Positions 27,168 to 37,040 of a stretch of DNA of 64,000 bases are shown in pieces. The notes below the pieces were generated by a model that was not told the origin of the DNA, searched no databases, and worked only from the letters and a program-made list of their open reading frames with translations. The first letter of the stretch is position 1, and each line of letters opens with the position of its first letter. Origin of the DNA: an uncultured Prevotellaceae bacterium (lineage in GTDB: Bacteria > Bacteroidota > Bacteroidia > Bacteroidales > Bacteroidaceae); assembly GCA_902789415.1 (NCBI GenBank), contig CADAOD010000001.1, forward strand, positions 62,001 to 126,000, written 5' to 3'. Made by a program: the position numbers and the translations under genes.

Positions 27168-29360
27168 ATGTCAAATCAACTTAGATTCCAGGTTGTAGAG
27201 GAGGCTTTTAAGAAAAAAGCAGTAGAGGTAAATGTACCTGCTGAGCGCCCCTCTGAGTATTTCGGTAAGTATGTGTTCACTCGTGAGAAGATGTATAAGT
27301 ATCTTCCTATCGATGTGTACAACAAACTGATTGATGTGATAGACAATGGTGCTCGTTTGGACCGTTCGATTGCCGACGCAGTAGCCGATGGCATGAAGAA
27401 ATGGGCACAGGAAATGGGAGTAACCCATTATACCCACTGGTTCCAGCCATTAACAGAGGGTACTGCCGAGAAACATGACGCTTTTGTAGAGCACGATGGT
27501 AAGGGTGGTATGGTTGAGAACTTCAGTGGCAAACTGCTAGTTCAGCAGGAACCTGATGCTTCAAGCTTTCCTAATGGCGGTATCCGTAACACCTTTGAGG
27601 CGCGTGGCTATTCTGCCTGGGATCCTACATCGCCAGTATTCATTATCGACGATACACTCTGTATTCCAACCATCTTTATTGCTTATACTGGTGAGGCGCT
27701 CGATTATAAAGCACCATTGCTCCGTTCGCTGCATGCTGTTAACAAAGCTGCTACCGATGTGTGCCAGTATTTCTACAATGATGTGGCAAAGGTACAGGTA
27801 AACTTAGGTTGGGAGCAGGAGTATTTCCTGGTTGATGAGGGCTTGTATTCGGCACGTCCCGACCTGATGCTCACTGGTCGTACCCTGATGGGACACGAGA
27901 GTGCCAAGAACCAGCAGATGGACGATCACTATTTCGGAACCATCCCTGATCGTGTACAGGCTTTCATGAAGGACTTGGAAATCCAGGCACTCGAGTTGGC
28001 TATTCCTTGTAAGACTCGTCATAACGAGGTGGCTCCAAACCAGTTTGAGTTGGCGCCTATCTTCGAGGAGTGTAACTTGGCTGTCGATCATAACATGCTG
28101 TTGATGTCGCTGATGAAGAAGGTGGCTCGTAAGCATGGCTTCCGTGTGTTGCTGCACGAAAAGCCATTCGATGGCATCAATGGTAGCGGTAAGCATAACA
28201 ACTGGAGTCTTTCTACCGATAGCGGTGTGCTGCTCCATGCTCCTGGTAAAACACCTGAGGAGAATCTGCGCTTTGTAACTTTCATTGTCGAGACCTTGAT
28301 GGGTGTATATAAGCACAACGGACTGCTGAAGGCTTCAATCGTGAGTGCCACCAATGCACATCGTTTGGGTGGTAACGAGGCACCTCCTGCTATTATCAGC
28401 TCATTCTTGGGTAAGCAGCTCACAGAGTTGCTCGATCATATCGAACTCTCTGATAAGGACGACCTCTTTACTATTAAGGGTAAGCAGGGTATGGAGATCG
28501 ATATTCCACAGATTCCTGATTTGATTATCGATAATACCGACCGTAACCGCACATCACCATTTGCCTTTACGGGCAATCGCTTCGAGTTCCGTGCGCCAGG
28601 TTCTTCGGCCAACTGTGCATCAGCTATGATTGCGCTTAACTCGGCTGTTGCTGAGGCTTTGCAGAACTTTAAGCAGCGTGTGGATAAGCGCATTGCCAAG
28701 GGTGAGAGCAAACTCTCGGCTATCGTTGATATTCTGCGTGAGGATATTAAGGCCTGTAAGCCCATCCGTTTTGATGGTAATGGTTATAGCGACGAGTGGG
28801 TAGCCGAGGCTGCCAAGCGTGGACTGGATGTCGAGAAGTCGACTCCAAAGATTATCGAACACTATCTTGATAAGGAGAGCGTGAAGATGTTTGAGTCTGT
28901 CAAGGTGATGAACCGCAAGGAGTTGGAGGCTCGTAACGAGGTGAAGTGGGAGACTTACGTAAAGACCGTTCAGATTGAGGCCCGTGTAATGGGCGACATG
29001 TCTATGAACCACATCATCCCTGTAAGTACACACTATCAGAGTCAGCTCATTAAGAATGTGCAGGGTATGAAGGATGTCTTTGCAAAGGCCGAAGCGGAGC
29101 GCCTCTCTGCTCGTAATATGAAGTTGATTAAGGAGATAGCTGAGCGTACCGAGCGTATCGAGCAGTTGGTTGAGGATTTAACTGAGGCTCGTCGTGTGGC
29201 TAACCGCATCTACAATATTCATGAGCGTGCTCTGAAGTATCATGATACCGTATGTCCAACAATGGATGCCATTCGCTACGAGATCGACCATCTGGAGATG
29301 ATTGTAGAGGACGGTCTGTGGTCATTGCCTAAGTATCGTGAGTTGTTATTCATCAGATAA
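27168..29360 (+). CDS. glnN: glutamine synthetase type III
   Basis: 730 residues, the usual length of the GSIII family of Bacteroidota, making glutamine from glutamate, ammonia and ATP. The start at 27168 (MSNQLRFQVVEEAFKKKAV) is chosen because the longer frame from 26970 overlaps the amidase gene. Family segments include 'YTHWFQPLTEGTAEKHDAF', 'LGWEQEYFLVDE', 'KTRHNEVAPNQFELAPIFEE', 'GSGKHNNWSLSTD' and 'FEFRAPGSSANCASAMIALN'. It lies 43 bases after aguB with no promoter seen, so it may share that transcript; agmatine breakdown releases ammonia that this enzyme could fix. Confidence 0.96.
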   Translation: MSNQLRFQVVEEAFKKKAVEVNVPAERPSEYFGKYVFTREKMYKYLPIDVYNKLIDVIDNGARLDRSIADAVADGMKKWAQEMGVTHYTHWFQPLTEGTAEKHDAFVEHDGKGGMVENFSGKLLVQQEPDASSFPNGGIRNTFEARGYSAWDPTSPVFIIDDTLCIPTIFIAYTGEALDYKAPLLRSLHAVNKAATDVCQYFYNDVAKVQVNLGWEQEYFLVDEGLYSARPDLMLTGRTLMGHESAKNQQMDDHYFGTIPDRVQAFMKDLEIQALELAIPCKTRHNEVAPNQFELAPIFEECNLAVDHNMLLMSLMKKVARKHGFRVLLHEKPFDGINGSGKHNNWSLSTDSGVLLHAPGKTPEENLRFVTFIVETLMGVYKHNGLLKASIVSATNAHRLGGNEAPPAIISSFLGKQLTELLDHIELSDKDDLFTIKGKQGMEIDIPQIPDLIIDNTDRNRTSPFAFTGNRFEFRAPGSSANCASAMIALNSAVAEALQNFKQRVDKRIAKGESKLSAIVDILREDIKACKPIRFDGNGYSDEWVAEAAKRGLDVEKSTPKIIEHYLDKESVKMFESVKVMNRKELEARNEVKWETYVKTVQIEARVMGDMSMNHIIPVSTHYQSQLIKNVQGMKDVFAKAEAERLSARNMKLIKEIAERTERIEQLVEDLTEARRVANRIYNIHERALKYHDTVCPTMDAIRYEIDHLEMIVEDGLWSLPKYRELLFIR

Positions 29361-29375
29361 AACAAAAACACAAAA

Positions 29376-31355
29376 ATGAAGAAACTTTTAACTATATGTG
29401 TGCTCTTGGTTGCTTTTGTAGCAGCCAAGGCACAGATGATGGATCCTGTTCACTTCACCACGCAGATGAAGGATTTGAAGAATGGTGAGGCTGAACTGGT
29501 ATTCAAGGCAACGATTGATGCTGGTTGGCATGTCTATTCTACTGGCTTGGGTGATGATGGCCCTATTTCGGCCTCATTCCACCAGGTAAAGATGGATGGT
29601 GCCCAACCCGTTGGTAAGCTTCAGGCTCGTGGCAAGGAAATCAAGCAGTTTGACAAGCTCTTCGAGATGGAGTTGCGCTACTTTGAACAGGCTGTTACTT
29701 TTGTGCAGAAAATCAAGTTTACCAAGCCCAAGTACGATATCGATTGTTATATAGAATATGGTGCTTGTAACGATCAGTCGTGCCTGCCCCCATCTGAGGT
29801 TGCTTTTAAGCAAAGTGGTAAGAGTCCGATAGAGGAGGGTTCTGAGGTAAAAGAAACGCCAGAGGCAGATGTAGATACTGCAAAAGTAGAAGCACCTGTA
29901 GATAGCGCGGTTGTTGATACTGCGGCTGTTGCAAATGATCTTTGGACACCAGTTGTTTCGGAACTGCAGGCTTTTAATGGTACAACGGCTCCTACCGAGA
30001 ATATGGCTTTATGGCTGATATTTATCGAGGGATTGTTAGGTGGTTTTATCGCTTTGTTTACACCATGCGTATGGCCCATCATTCCAATGACGGTGTCGTT
30101 CTTCCTGAAACGCAACAAGGATCGCTCAAAGGCCATCCGCGAGGCAACAACTTACGGCGCGAGCATTGTGGTTATCTATGTACTGTTAGGCTTGGCTGTT
30201 ACCTTGCTGTTCGGTGCCAGCGCGCTTAATGCCTTGGCTACCAATGCGGTATTCAACATCTTCTTCTGTCTGTTGTTGGTGGTCTTCGCGGCTTCGTTCT
30301 TTGGTGCCTTCGAAATCACATTGCCTGCAGCATGGTCAACAAAGATAGATGAGAAGTCCGAGAGTACCACAGGCTTACTCAGTATCTTCCTGATGGCATT
30401 TACTTTGGCTTTGGTATCTTTCTCATGTACTGGTCCTATTATTGGTTTCCTGTTGGTGGCTGTTTCTACACAGGGTAGCATTGTGGCGCCAACCATCGGA
30501 ATGTTAGGCTTCGCTATTGCTTTGGCTATTCCATTCACCCTCTTTGCCATGTTTCCATCGCTGCTGAAGTCGGCACCTAAGTCGGGTGGTTGGATGAATG
30601 TGATTAAAGTCACTTTGGGCTTTATCGAGTTGGCTTTTGCACTCAAGTTCTTGAGTGTGGCCGATTTGGCATACGGATGGCATATTCTCGATCGTGAGGT
30701 GTTCCTGTCGTTGTGGATTGTCATCTTCGGATTGCTGGGTGTTTACCTGTTGGGTTGGCTCAAGTTTCCCCACGATGATGATCAGTATCGCACCAATGTA
30801 CCACAGTTCTTCCTGGCTATGGCTTCGTTAGCTTTTGCTATTTATATGATTCCAGGTTTGTGGGGCGCTCCGTTGAAAGCGATCTCTGCTTTTGCGCCAC
30901 CTATGAGTACACAGGACTTTAATTTGCAGAAGACGGTGACCGAAGCAAAATACAAGGATTACGAGCAGGGTATGGCAGCTGCCAAGGCTGAGCACAAACC
31001 TGTGGTTATCGACTTTACTGGTTTTGGTTGCGTAAATTGTCGTAAGATGGAGGCTGCGGTATGGAGCGATCCTCAGGTGGCTGACATTCTGAACAATAAG
31101 TACATCCTGATATCGCTGTATGTGGATGACAAGACCCCACTGGCTTCACCTATCGAGGTGGAGGAGAATGGTCAGAAACGTACTTTACGTACCGTTGGCG
31201 ATAAGTGGAGTTATCTGCAGCGTGTGAAGTTCGGTGCTAATGCTCAACCGTTCTATGTGCTATTAAACGAAGAAGGCCACCCGCTTGCGGGCAGCCGTTC
31301 TTATGATGAGGATATTCAAGGTTATATCGATTTCTTGAATAAAGGTCTGAAATAA
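29376..31355 (+). CDS. DsbD-like protein-disulfide reductase (thiol:disulfide interchange)
   Basis: A 659-residue protein carrying electrons from the cytoplasm to periplasmic thiol proteins. In order: a signal peptide (about 1-20), an N-terminal DsbC-binding-like beta domain (about 20-150), an acidic linker (about 150-190), a DsbD/CcdA-type membrane core of about eight helices (215-500) with 'FTPCVWPIIPMTVSFFLKR' and 'FSCTGPIIGFLL' carrying one cysteine each, and a C-terminal thioredoxin domain with CVNC at residues 552-555. It follows the glutamine synthetase gene by 15 bases and ends at a strong terminator. Confidence 0.93.
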   Translation: MKKLLTICVLLVAFVAAKAQMMDPVHFTTQMKDLKNGEAELVFKATIDAGWHVYSTGLGDDGPISASFHQVKMDGAQPVGKLQARGKEIKQFDKLFEMELRYFEQAVTFVQKIKFTKPKYDIDCYIEYGACNDQSCLPPSEVAFKQSGKSPIEEGSEVKETPEADVDTAKVEAPVDSAVVDTAAVANDLWTPVVSELQAFNGTTAPTENMALWLIFIEGLLGGFIALFTPCVWPIIPMTVSFFLKRNKDRSKAIREATTYGASIVVIYVLLGLAVTLLFGASALNALATNAVFNIFFCLLLVVFAASFFGAFEITLPAAWSTKIDEKSESTTGLLSIFLMAFTLALVSFSCTGPIIGFLLVAVSTQGSIVAPTIGMLGFAIALAIPFTLFAMFPSLLKSAPKSGGWMNVIKVTLGFIELAFALKFLSVADLAYGWHILDREVFLSLWIVIFGLLGVYLLGWLKFPHDDDQYRTNVPQFFLAMASLAFAIYMIPGLWGAPLKAISAFAPPMSTQDFNLQKTVTEAKYKDYEQGMAAAKAEHKPVVIDFTGFGCVNCRKMEAAVWSDPQVADILNNKYILISLYVDDKTPLASPIEVEENGQKRTLRTVGDKWSYLQRVKFGANAQPFYVLLNEEGHPLAGSRSYDEDIQGYIDFLNKGLK

Positions 31356-31356
31356 T

Positions 31357-31386
31357 AAATCCCCGCCAACCGGCGGGGATTTTTAT
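31357..31386. terminator. bidirectional rho-independent terminator between dsbD-like gene and valS
   Basis: An 11-base perfect inverted repeat (31357-31367 and 31372-31382, G+C-rich core CCCCGCC/GGCGGGG) with an AACC loop, with A-run on the left and T-run on the right, so it can stop transcription from both convergent genes. Confidence 0.93.
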
Positions 31387-34094
31387 TACTTGTTCTTCAG
31401 AGCAGCAATGCTATCTTTCAGCGCTGCGATTTTCTCTTCAGAATCACTCTGTTTCTTGCGCTCAAGGGCTACAACAGCCTCAGGTGCATTAGCTACGAAG
31501 CGCTCGTTCGAGAGTTTCTTCTTAACACCAGCCAGGAAACCTTCAAGGTGCTGCAACTGAGCCTCCATCTTGGCAATCTCAGCCTCAACATCAATCATAT
31601 CACCAACAGGTACTGCAAACTCATCGGTACCTACCATGAAGGCAGATGCGGTAGCATCCTTCTCGGCAACCACGTTGATGCTCTTCAGGTTGGCCATCTT
31701 GATGGTTACTGCATCAAACTCAGCATAGTCGTTCTTACCAACAACCTGCAGGTCGAGCTGCTCCTTAGGAGCGATGTTCTTCTGGTTGCGAACCATACGA
31801 ACACCTGATACAATCTGCTTTACGTTCTCAATCTGTGCAACCAGCTCGTCATCAGCCTTAGTAGGTGCGTCGAGCTTCAGGCTAACACGCATGATGCTCT
31901 CACCATCCTTGCGATCGTACAGGTGCTGCCACAGCTCCTCGGTGATGAATGGCATGAATGGGTGCAACATCTTCAGCAGAATCTCGAAGAACTCGAGAGT
32001 CTTATCGTATGTGGCCTTGTCGATTGGCTGAGGCTCGCCATTGATATAGGCAGGCTTAACCATCTCCAGATACCAGCTTGAGAATTCATCCCAGAACAGC
32101 TTGTAAACTGCCATCAGGGCCTCGCTGATACGGTACTTCTTGAACAGGTCTTCAACCTCAGCATTGGTCTGCTTCAGCTTAGCCTCGAACCACTTGGTGG
32201 CAATCTTGCCAGCCTCAGCCTGCTCGATATCTGCAACCTTCCATCCCTTAACCAAGCGGAAGGCATTCCAAATCTTATTGTTAAAGTTACGTCCCTGCTC
32301 ACACAGTGCCTCATCGAACAGAATATCGTTACCAGCAGGTGCAGAGAGCATCATACCCATACGCACACCGTCGGCACCGAACTTCTCAATCAGTTCGATA
32401 GGATCAGGTGAGTTACCGAGCGACTTAGACATTTTACGGCCCAACTTATCGCGAACGATACCTGTGAAGTAAACGTTCTTGAATGGGAAGGTACCCATGT
32501 ACTCCTCACCAGCCATAATCATACGAGCTACCCAGAAGAAGATAATATCTGGACCAGTTACCAAGTCGCTGGTTGGGTAGTAGTACTTAATCTCCTCGTT
32601 GCCAGGGTTGTTGATACCATCGAACAGAGAGATAGGCCAGAGCCATGATGAGAACCAGGTATCGAGGGCATCCTCGTCCTGCTTCAGGTCGCTCATCTGC
32701 AGGTTGGCGTTGCCGCTCTCCTTACGAGCCAGCTCCAAAGCCTCCTCAGCAGTCTCGGCTACTACGAACTTCTCTTCAGCGTAGTAGTAAGCAGGAATAC
32801 GATGTCCCCACCACAACTGACGAGAGATACACCAGTCCTGGATATTCTCCAACCAGTTCTTGTAAGTGTTCTTATACTTGGCGGGATAGAACTTCAGCTC
32901 ATCGTTCATTACTGGTGGCAGTGCGATATCAGCAAAATGCTGCATCTTCAGGAACCACTGCAGCGAGAGACGTGGCTCGATAGCTGTATCAGGGTTACGC
33001 TCTGAGTAGCCTACCTTATTAATATAGTCCTCAATGCGCTCCATCAATCCTGCCTCCTGCAGATCCTTCGAAATCTGTTTGCGGCAGTCCATGCGGTCCA
33101 TGCCTACATAGAGTGGACTCTGCTCAGAGATGGTGCCATCGGGATTAAAGATGTCGATGGTCTCCAAGTTGTGAGTCTTACCCAGCATATAGTCGTTGGT
33201 ATCGTGTGCAGGAGTTACCTTCAAACAACCGGTACCAAACTCGATATCAACATAGCGGTCCTCAATCACAGGGATGACACGGTTTACCAGAGGTACAATC
33301 ACCTTATGGCCCTTCAACCACTGGTTCTTGGGGTCCTTGGGGTTGATACACATAGCGGTATCACCCATGATGGTCTCAGGACGTGTAGTAGCAACTACAG
33401 CATAGTAGCCCTTCTCGTCCTTGTGGATGATATTGCCCTCGGCCTTCAGAGCCTCCTCGTTATCGAGGGTGGTCAGACCATCCACGTAATATTTCAAATG
33501 GAACAGGTGGCTCTTTTCCTCTTTATAGATAACCTCCTCGGTTGAGAGGGCTGTCAGAGCCTTAGGATCCCAGTTTACCATACGGAGTCCGCGGTAGATG
33601 AGGCCCTTGTTATACAGATCAACAAATACTTTGATAACGCTCTTGCTGCGTGTTTCGTCCATGGTGAATGAGGTACGATCCCAATCACAGCTGGCACCCA
33701 AGCGGCGCAACTGCTTCAGAATGATGCCACCGTGCTCATCAGTCCAATCCCAAGCGTGCTTCAGGAACTGCTCACGGGTCAGATCGCGCTTCTTGATACC
33801 CTCGCTGGCGAGTTTCTTTACCACCTTAGCCTCGGTAGCGATAGAAGCATGGTCGGTACCTGGTACCCAACAAGCATTCTTGCCCTCCATGCGAGCACGA
33901 CGCACCAGGATATCCTGGATAGTGTTGTTCAGCATGTGTCCCATGTGCAGCACACCAGTTACATTTGGTGGTGGGATAACGATAGTGTAGGGCTCACGTC
34001 CATCGGGTTTACTGGCAAAGAGTTTGTTGTCAAGCCAGTACTGATACCATTTCGATTCGACCTCTTTTGGGTCGTATTTGCTAGCTAATTCCAT
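31386..34094 (-). CDS. valS: valine--tRNA ligase
   Basis: Class I aminoacyl-tRNA synthetase charging tRNA-Val, with editing of threonine. About 902 residues from the ATG at 34094 ([20 protein letters not shown]); the frame extends upstream to 34190 but that part overlaps the mazG start and lies above the promoter. The HIGH-type motif is '[14 protein letters not shown]' and the KMSKS motif is '[16 protein letters not shown]'. The editing domain has '[15 protein letters not shown]'. The C-terminal coiled-coil arm (about 830-900) is rich in Glu, Lys and Ala, as usual for ValRS. Confidence 0.98.
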   Translation of the reverse strand: MELASKYDPKEVESKWYQYWLDNKLFASKPDGREPYTIVIPPPNVTGVLHMGHMLNNTIQDILVRRARMEGKNACWVPGTDHASIATEAKVVKKLASEGIKKRDLTREQFLKHAWDWTDEHGGIILKQLRRLGASCDWDRTSFTMDETRSKSVIKVFVDLYNKGLIYRGLRMVNWDPKALTALSTEEVIYKEEKSHLFHLKYYVDGLTTLDNEEALKAEGNIIHKDEKGYYAVVATTRPETIMGDTAMCINPKDPKNQWLKGHKVIVPLVNRVIPVIEDRYVDIEFGTGCLKVTPAHDTNDYMLGKTHNLETIDIFNPDGTISEQSPLYVGMDRMDCRKQISKDLQEAGLMERIEDYINKVGYSERNPDTAIEPRLSLQWFLKMQHFADIALPPVMNDELKFYPAKYKNTYKNWLENIQDWCISRQLWWGHRIPAYYYAEEKFVVAETAEEALELARKESGNANLQMSDLKQDEDALDTWFSSWLWPISLFDGINNPGNEEIKYYYPTSDLVTGPDIIFFWVARMIMAGEEYMGTFPFKNVYFTGIVRDKLGRKMSKSLGNSPDPIELIEKFGADGVRMGMMLSAPAGNDILFDEALCEQGRNFNNKIWNAFRLVKGWKVADIEQAEAGKIATKWFEAKLKQTNAEVEDLFKKYRISEALMAVYKLFWDEFSSWYLEMVKPAYINGEPQPIDKATYDKTLEFFEILLKMLHPFMPFITEELWQHLYDRKDGESIMRVSLKLDAPTKADDELVAQIENVKQIVSGVRMVRNQKNIAPKEQLDLQVVGKNDYAEFDAVTIKMANLKSINVVAEKDATASAFMVGTDEFAVPVGDMIDVEAEIAKMEAQLQHLEGFLAGVKKKLSNERFVANAPEAVVALERKKQSDSEEKIAALKDSIAALKNK

Positions 34095-34127
34095 ATATAA
34101 TATTTTAATATTTTGCAAAAATCGCTG

Positions 34128-34165
34128 CAAAATTACTAAATTTTCAATTAATATTAGTACTTTTG
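34128..34165. promoter_or_regulatory. divergent -7 boxes for valS and mazG
   Basis: TAATTTTG at 34135-34128 (minus strand, toward valS) and TACTTTTG at 34158-34165 (plus strand, toward mazG). No TTTG -33 box is seen at the expected spacing for either. Confidence 0.55.
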
Positions 34166-34184
34166 CACGGAAAAAGATAGTTTT

Positions 34185-35039
34185 ATGCATACAAAAGAAG
34201 AAAAAATGCAGGCTTTCGGTCGATTTCTTGACGTTTTGGACGCGTTAAGAGCAAATTGTCCATGGGACAAAAAGCAGACCAACGAGAGTCTTCGACCCAA
34301 TACCATCGAAGAGACCTATGAACTCTGCGATGCACTCATCAAGAACGACATCCACGATATTTGTAAGGAATTGGGCGATGTGCTGTTGCATATCTGTTTC
34401 TATGCCAAGATTGCTGAGGAAAAGGAACAGTTTGACATGGCCGACGTATGTGATGCCCTTACTCGTAAGATGATAACCCGCCACCCACATGTGTATCATC
34501 CCTCACAGATTGAGGCTGAGAATCCCAAGCCATTGCCATACGTGCCCGAGGATGGTGCCGATGTCAAGGTTACTAAGGTAAACACAGTTGGTCAGGTTCT
34601 GGAAAACTGGGAACAGATAAAGCTCAAGGAGAAAGATGGCAATGAATCGGTTCTCTCTGGTGTGCCCGATGCCCTGCCATCACTCATCAAGGCTTATCGC
34701 ATTCAGGACAAGGCGCGTAATGTGGGTTTTGATTGGGAAGACCGTCAGGACGTTTGGAAAAAAGTGCATGAGGAGCTGGCCGAACTGGAAGTTGAATTGA
34801 ATAAGGAAGACAAGGAAAAATCAACTGAAGAGCTAGGTGATTTCCTGTTCAGTGTGATTAATGCTGCCCGATTGTATAAACTGAATCCTGATAATGCCCT
34901 TGAGAAGACAAACCGTAAGTTTATCAACCGGTTTAACTATATCGAGGCACATAGCATAAAGATTGGCAAACCACTTAAGGATATGACCCTTGCAGAGATG
35001 GATGCCCTTTGGAATGAAGCAAAAAAGTTAGAGATATGA
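34185..35039 (+). CDS. mazG: nucleoside triphosphate pyrophosphohydrolase MazG
   Basis: 284 residues with two MazG domains. The first (about 10-120) opens with '[20 protein letters not shown]' and has the EExxE-type motif in '[13 protein letters not shown]' and '[11 protein letters not shown]'. The second (about 165-284) has '[20 protein letters not shown]' and '[19 protein letters not shown]'. It hydrolyses nucleoside triphosphates, including damaged ones, to monophosphates and pyrophosphate. The ATG at 34206 is an alternative start. Its stop overlaps the ATG of the lipoprotein gene. Confidence 0.95.
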   Translation: MHTKEEKMQAFGRFLDVLDALRANCPWDKKQTNESLRPNTIEETYELCDALIKNDIHDICKELGDVLLHICFYAKIAEEKEQFDMADVCDALTRKMITRHPHVYHPSQIEAENPKPLPYVPEDGADVKVTKVNTVGQVLENWEQIKLKEKDGNESVLSGVPDALPSLIKAYRIQDKARNVGFDWEDRQDVWKKVHEELAELEVELNKEDKEKSTEELGDFLFSVINAARLYKLNPDNALEKTNRKFINRFNYIEAHSIKIGKPLKDMTLAEMDALWNEAKKLEI

Positions 35040-35722
35040 AAAAGTTAGTTTTTCTGAGTGTGGCCATGGCCGCGATGATGATGTTGAGTTGTGGTGGCAG
35101 TAATAGTCATCAGGCTGAGCGTGAGGAGGATACGGTGGATGCTTACGACCAGATTCGTGACCATACACTCTATGGCCTCTGTGGAGCAATTCCTTCAACT
35201 TCTCAATTGAAGGTGATAACCGATACTGGCGACACGCTGGCACTTGATATCACTCGAGCCATCGAAAATCGAAAGATGTTAGGCTCTATAAGAGTAGGCG
35301 ATCGCTTGGCAGTGATGACTAACAAAAATCAGACCGAGGCTACCGAGGTCATCAATATCAACCTGCTGTTAGGCGATTGGGTGATGCCCGATCCGCTGGA
35401 TGGCAGTGACGAGATTGGTATCCGCATTAAAGAGGGTGGCGTGGCCGAGTCGATCGAGATGACCAATATTACCTATCGCACCTGGCGTATCTTCAACGGA
35501 AAACTGGAGATTACTTCCATCCGCGAAGGCGGTGGCGAGGCCGAAGAGACTAACTATTTTGATATCTTGAAGCTTTCATCTGATACGCTCGTTTATAAAA
35601 CCATTGGCAAGCCTCAGGACGAGGAGGAGACTTTGGAGTACAGTCGTTGGCGTGAGAAACCAAAGCCTGATCTTCATGGCTTGAAGTTGGAGGAGCATCA
35701 GGATGAGTTTATGAAAATGTAA
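35036..35722 (+). CDS. lipocalin-like lipoprotein
   Basis: A 228-residue protein with a lipoprotein signal ([20 protein letters not shown]) and lipobox LSC at about residue 19. The C-terminal half ('LLGDWVMPDPLDGSDEIGIR', 'LEITSIREGGGEAEETNYFD') resembles the small lipocalin-like domains common in Bacteroidota lipoproteins; the N-terminal half has a separate beta-rich domain. The function is unknown. ATG overlaps the mazG stop by four bases, so the gene is translated with mazG. Confidence 0.7.
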   Translation: MKKLVFLSVAMAAMMMLSCGGSNSHQAEREEDTVDAYDQIRDHTLYGLCGAIPSTSQLKVITDTGDTLALDITRAIENRKMLGSIRVGDRLAVMTNKNQTEATEVININLLLGDWVMPDPLDGSDEIGIRIKEGGVAESIEMTNITYRTWRIFNGKLEITSIREGGGEAEETNYFDILKLSSDTLVYKTIGKPQDEEETLEYSRWREKPKPDLHGLKLEEHQDEFMKM

Positions 35723-35735
35723 ATATTAGTACGAT

Positions 35736-36650
35736 TTGGAACCATTTAAAGTTCATATATTAGGCTGTGGCAGTGCCCTGCCCACATTACGCCATTATGC
35801 CTCATCGCAGGTGGTAGAAGTGCGCGAGAAGGTATTGATGCTTGATTGTGCTGAGGGCACTCAGATGCAACTGCGAAAGTGCCGGGTGCGTTTTAATAAG
35901 CTCAGTCATGTGTTTATTACCCACCTGCATGGCGATCACTGCTTTGGCTTGATAGGCATGATTTCTACTTTTGGTTTGTTGGGACGTACGGCTAAGCTGC
36001 ATGTGCATGCACCGAAAGAATTGGGCGAGGAATTGGACAGACAACTCAAGTTCTATACACACGACTTGGGATACGAGGTGGTGTTCTATCCGGTTGATAC
36101 CACCCAGCGACAGGTGGTGTACGAAGATCGCAGTATCACCGTTGAAAGTATTCCATTAGTTCATCGCATGCCCTGCTGTGGTTATTTGATTAGCGAGAAG
36201 CCATCGCAACCACATATCCGTCGCGATATGATGGATGCTTATCAGATTCCTAATTCGCAGGTAAATAATATCAAATGTGGAGCCGATTGGACCACACCTG
36301 ATGGTGATGTGATTCCAAATGAGCGTTTGGTAACACCTGCCGATCCTGTGCGTAGCTATGCCTATCTGTCGGATACCCGCTATATACCCGACCTTTGGCA
36401 ACAGGTGAAAGGTGTAAGTACGCTGTATCATGAGAGCACCTATGGCGACGACCATCTGCCACAGGCCGAGAAGTATTGTCATTCTACAGCCCGACAGGCA
36501 GCGATGGTAGCTCGCGATGCGGGTGCCGGCAAGTTGTTGCTGGGGCATTACAGTTCGCGTTATGAGGACGAAACGGTACTGTTGAACCAAGCCAAAGAGG
36601 TATTCGAAAACAGCTTTTTGACTAACGAAATGGCCGTTTTCGATGTGTAA
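35736..36650 (+). CDS. rnz: ribonuclease Z, probable TTG start
   Basis: A 304-residue metallo-beta-lactamase-fold endonuclease that trims tRNA 3' ends. The zinc motif HxHxDH is present as THLHGDH (His63, His65, Asp67, His68), with later ligands in 'LVHRMPCCGYLI', 'YLSDTRY' and 'LGHYSSRY'. No ATG is available before the conserved N-terminus 'HILGCGSALPTLRH'; the frame is closed by a stop at 35727, so TTG at 35736 is the only usable start. It lies 13 bases after the lipoprotein gene and is the last gene of the mazG operon. Confidence 0.93.
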   Translation: MEPFKVHILGCGSALPTLRHYASSQVVEVREKVLMLDCAEGTQMQLRKCRVRFNKLSHVFITHLHGDHCFGLIGMISTFGLLGRTAKLHVHAPKELGEELDRQLKFYTHDLGYEVVFYPVDTTQRQVVYEDRSITVESIPLVHRMPCCGYLISEKPSQPHIRRDMMDAYQIPNSQVNNIKCGADWTTPDGDVIPNERLVTPADPVRSYAYLSDTRYIPDLWQQVKGVSTLYHESTYGDDHLPQAEKYCHSTARQAAMVARDAGAGKLLLGHYSSRYEDETVLLNQAKEVFENSFLTNEMAVFDV

Positions 36651-36682
36651 AGGGCGCCAAAAGCTACTTTTTATGCTTAAAA

Positions 36683-36714
36683 TTTGTTTATTTCGGAAGA
36701 TTTTTCTAACTTTG
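36683..36714 (+). promoter_or_regulatory. promoter of the small sorting-domain-like protein and L,D-transpeptidase operon
   Basis: TTTG at 36683-36686, 20 bases, TAACTTTG at 36707-36714. It excludes the in-frame ATG at 36684 and supports the start at 36738. Confidence 0.85.
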
Positions 36715-36737
36715 CCCCGATAATAGATAGATTGCTT

Positions 36738-37040
36738 ATGCGGAAAATTCTACTCATATCAACCATATTGTTCCTGCTGGCAGCCCCGGTTTTGGCTACT
36801 GGAATGCTGATGGATCCAGCTGCTTCGGCACAATTCGATGAACCATCGATAGCTGTCGAAGGGCATATTGTGACCGTAAGTGGGGCTCAGGGCGAAAAGC
36901 TCCAAGTGGTGTCATTAACAGGTCGTTTGGTGGCAGAATATGAGATTGATGCCCCCGTTCAGCGTGTGGAACTAAATCTTTCTAAAGGGTGTTACATATT
37001 AAAAGTTGGAAAAGTAGTTCGCAAGGTATCCATCCGATAA
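36738..37040 (+). CDS. small secreted protein resembling a T9SS C-terminal sorting domain
   Basis: 100 residues from the ATG at 36738. A signal peptide (MRKILLISTILFLLAAPVLA) is followed by a short linker and a beta-sandwich-like module with 'KLQVVSLTGRLVAEYEIDAP' and 'LNLSKGCYILKVGKVVRKVS'. That pattern (V..L.G....., L..G.Y.LKV...VRKV) is the usual shape of the type IX secretion C-terminal sorting domain. No cargo domain is present. The next gene begins inside this gene. Function unknown. Confidence 0.65.
   Translation: MRKILLISTILFLLAAPVLATGMLMDPAASAQFDEPSIAVEGHIVTVSGAQGEKLQVVSLTGRLVAEYEIDAPVQRVELNLSKGCYILKVGKVVRKVSIR

Noticed and set aside
27804..28316. 170-codon open frame opposite the glutamine synthetase
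   Set aside because: Antisense to a certain gene, with no recognisable domain.
33171..33545. 124-codon frame opposite valS
   Set aside because: Shadow of valS codon structure; no signal, motif or promoter.
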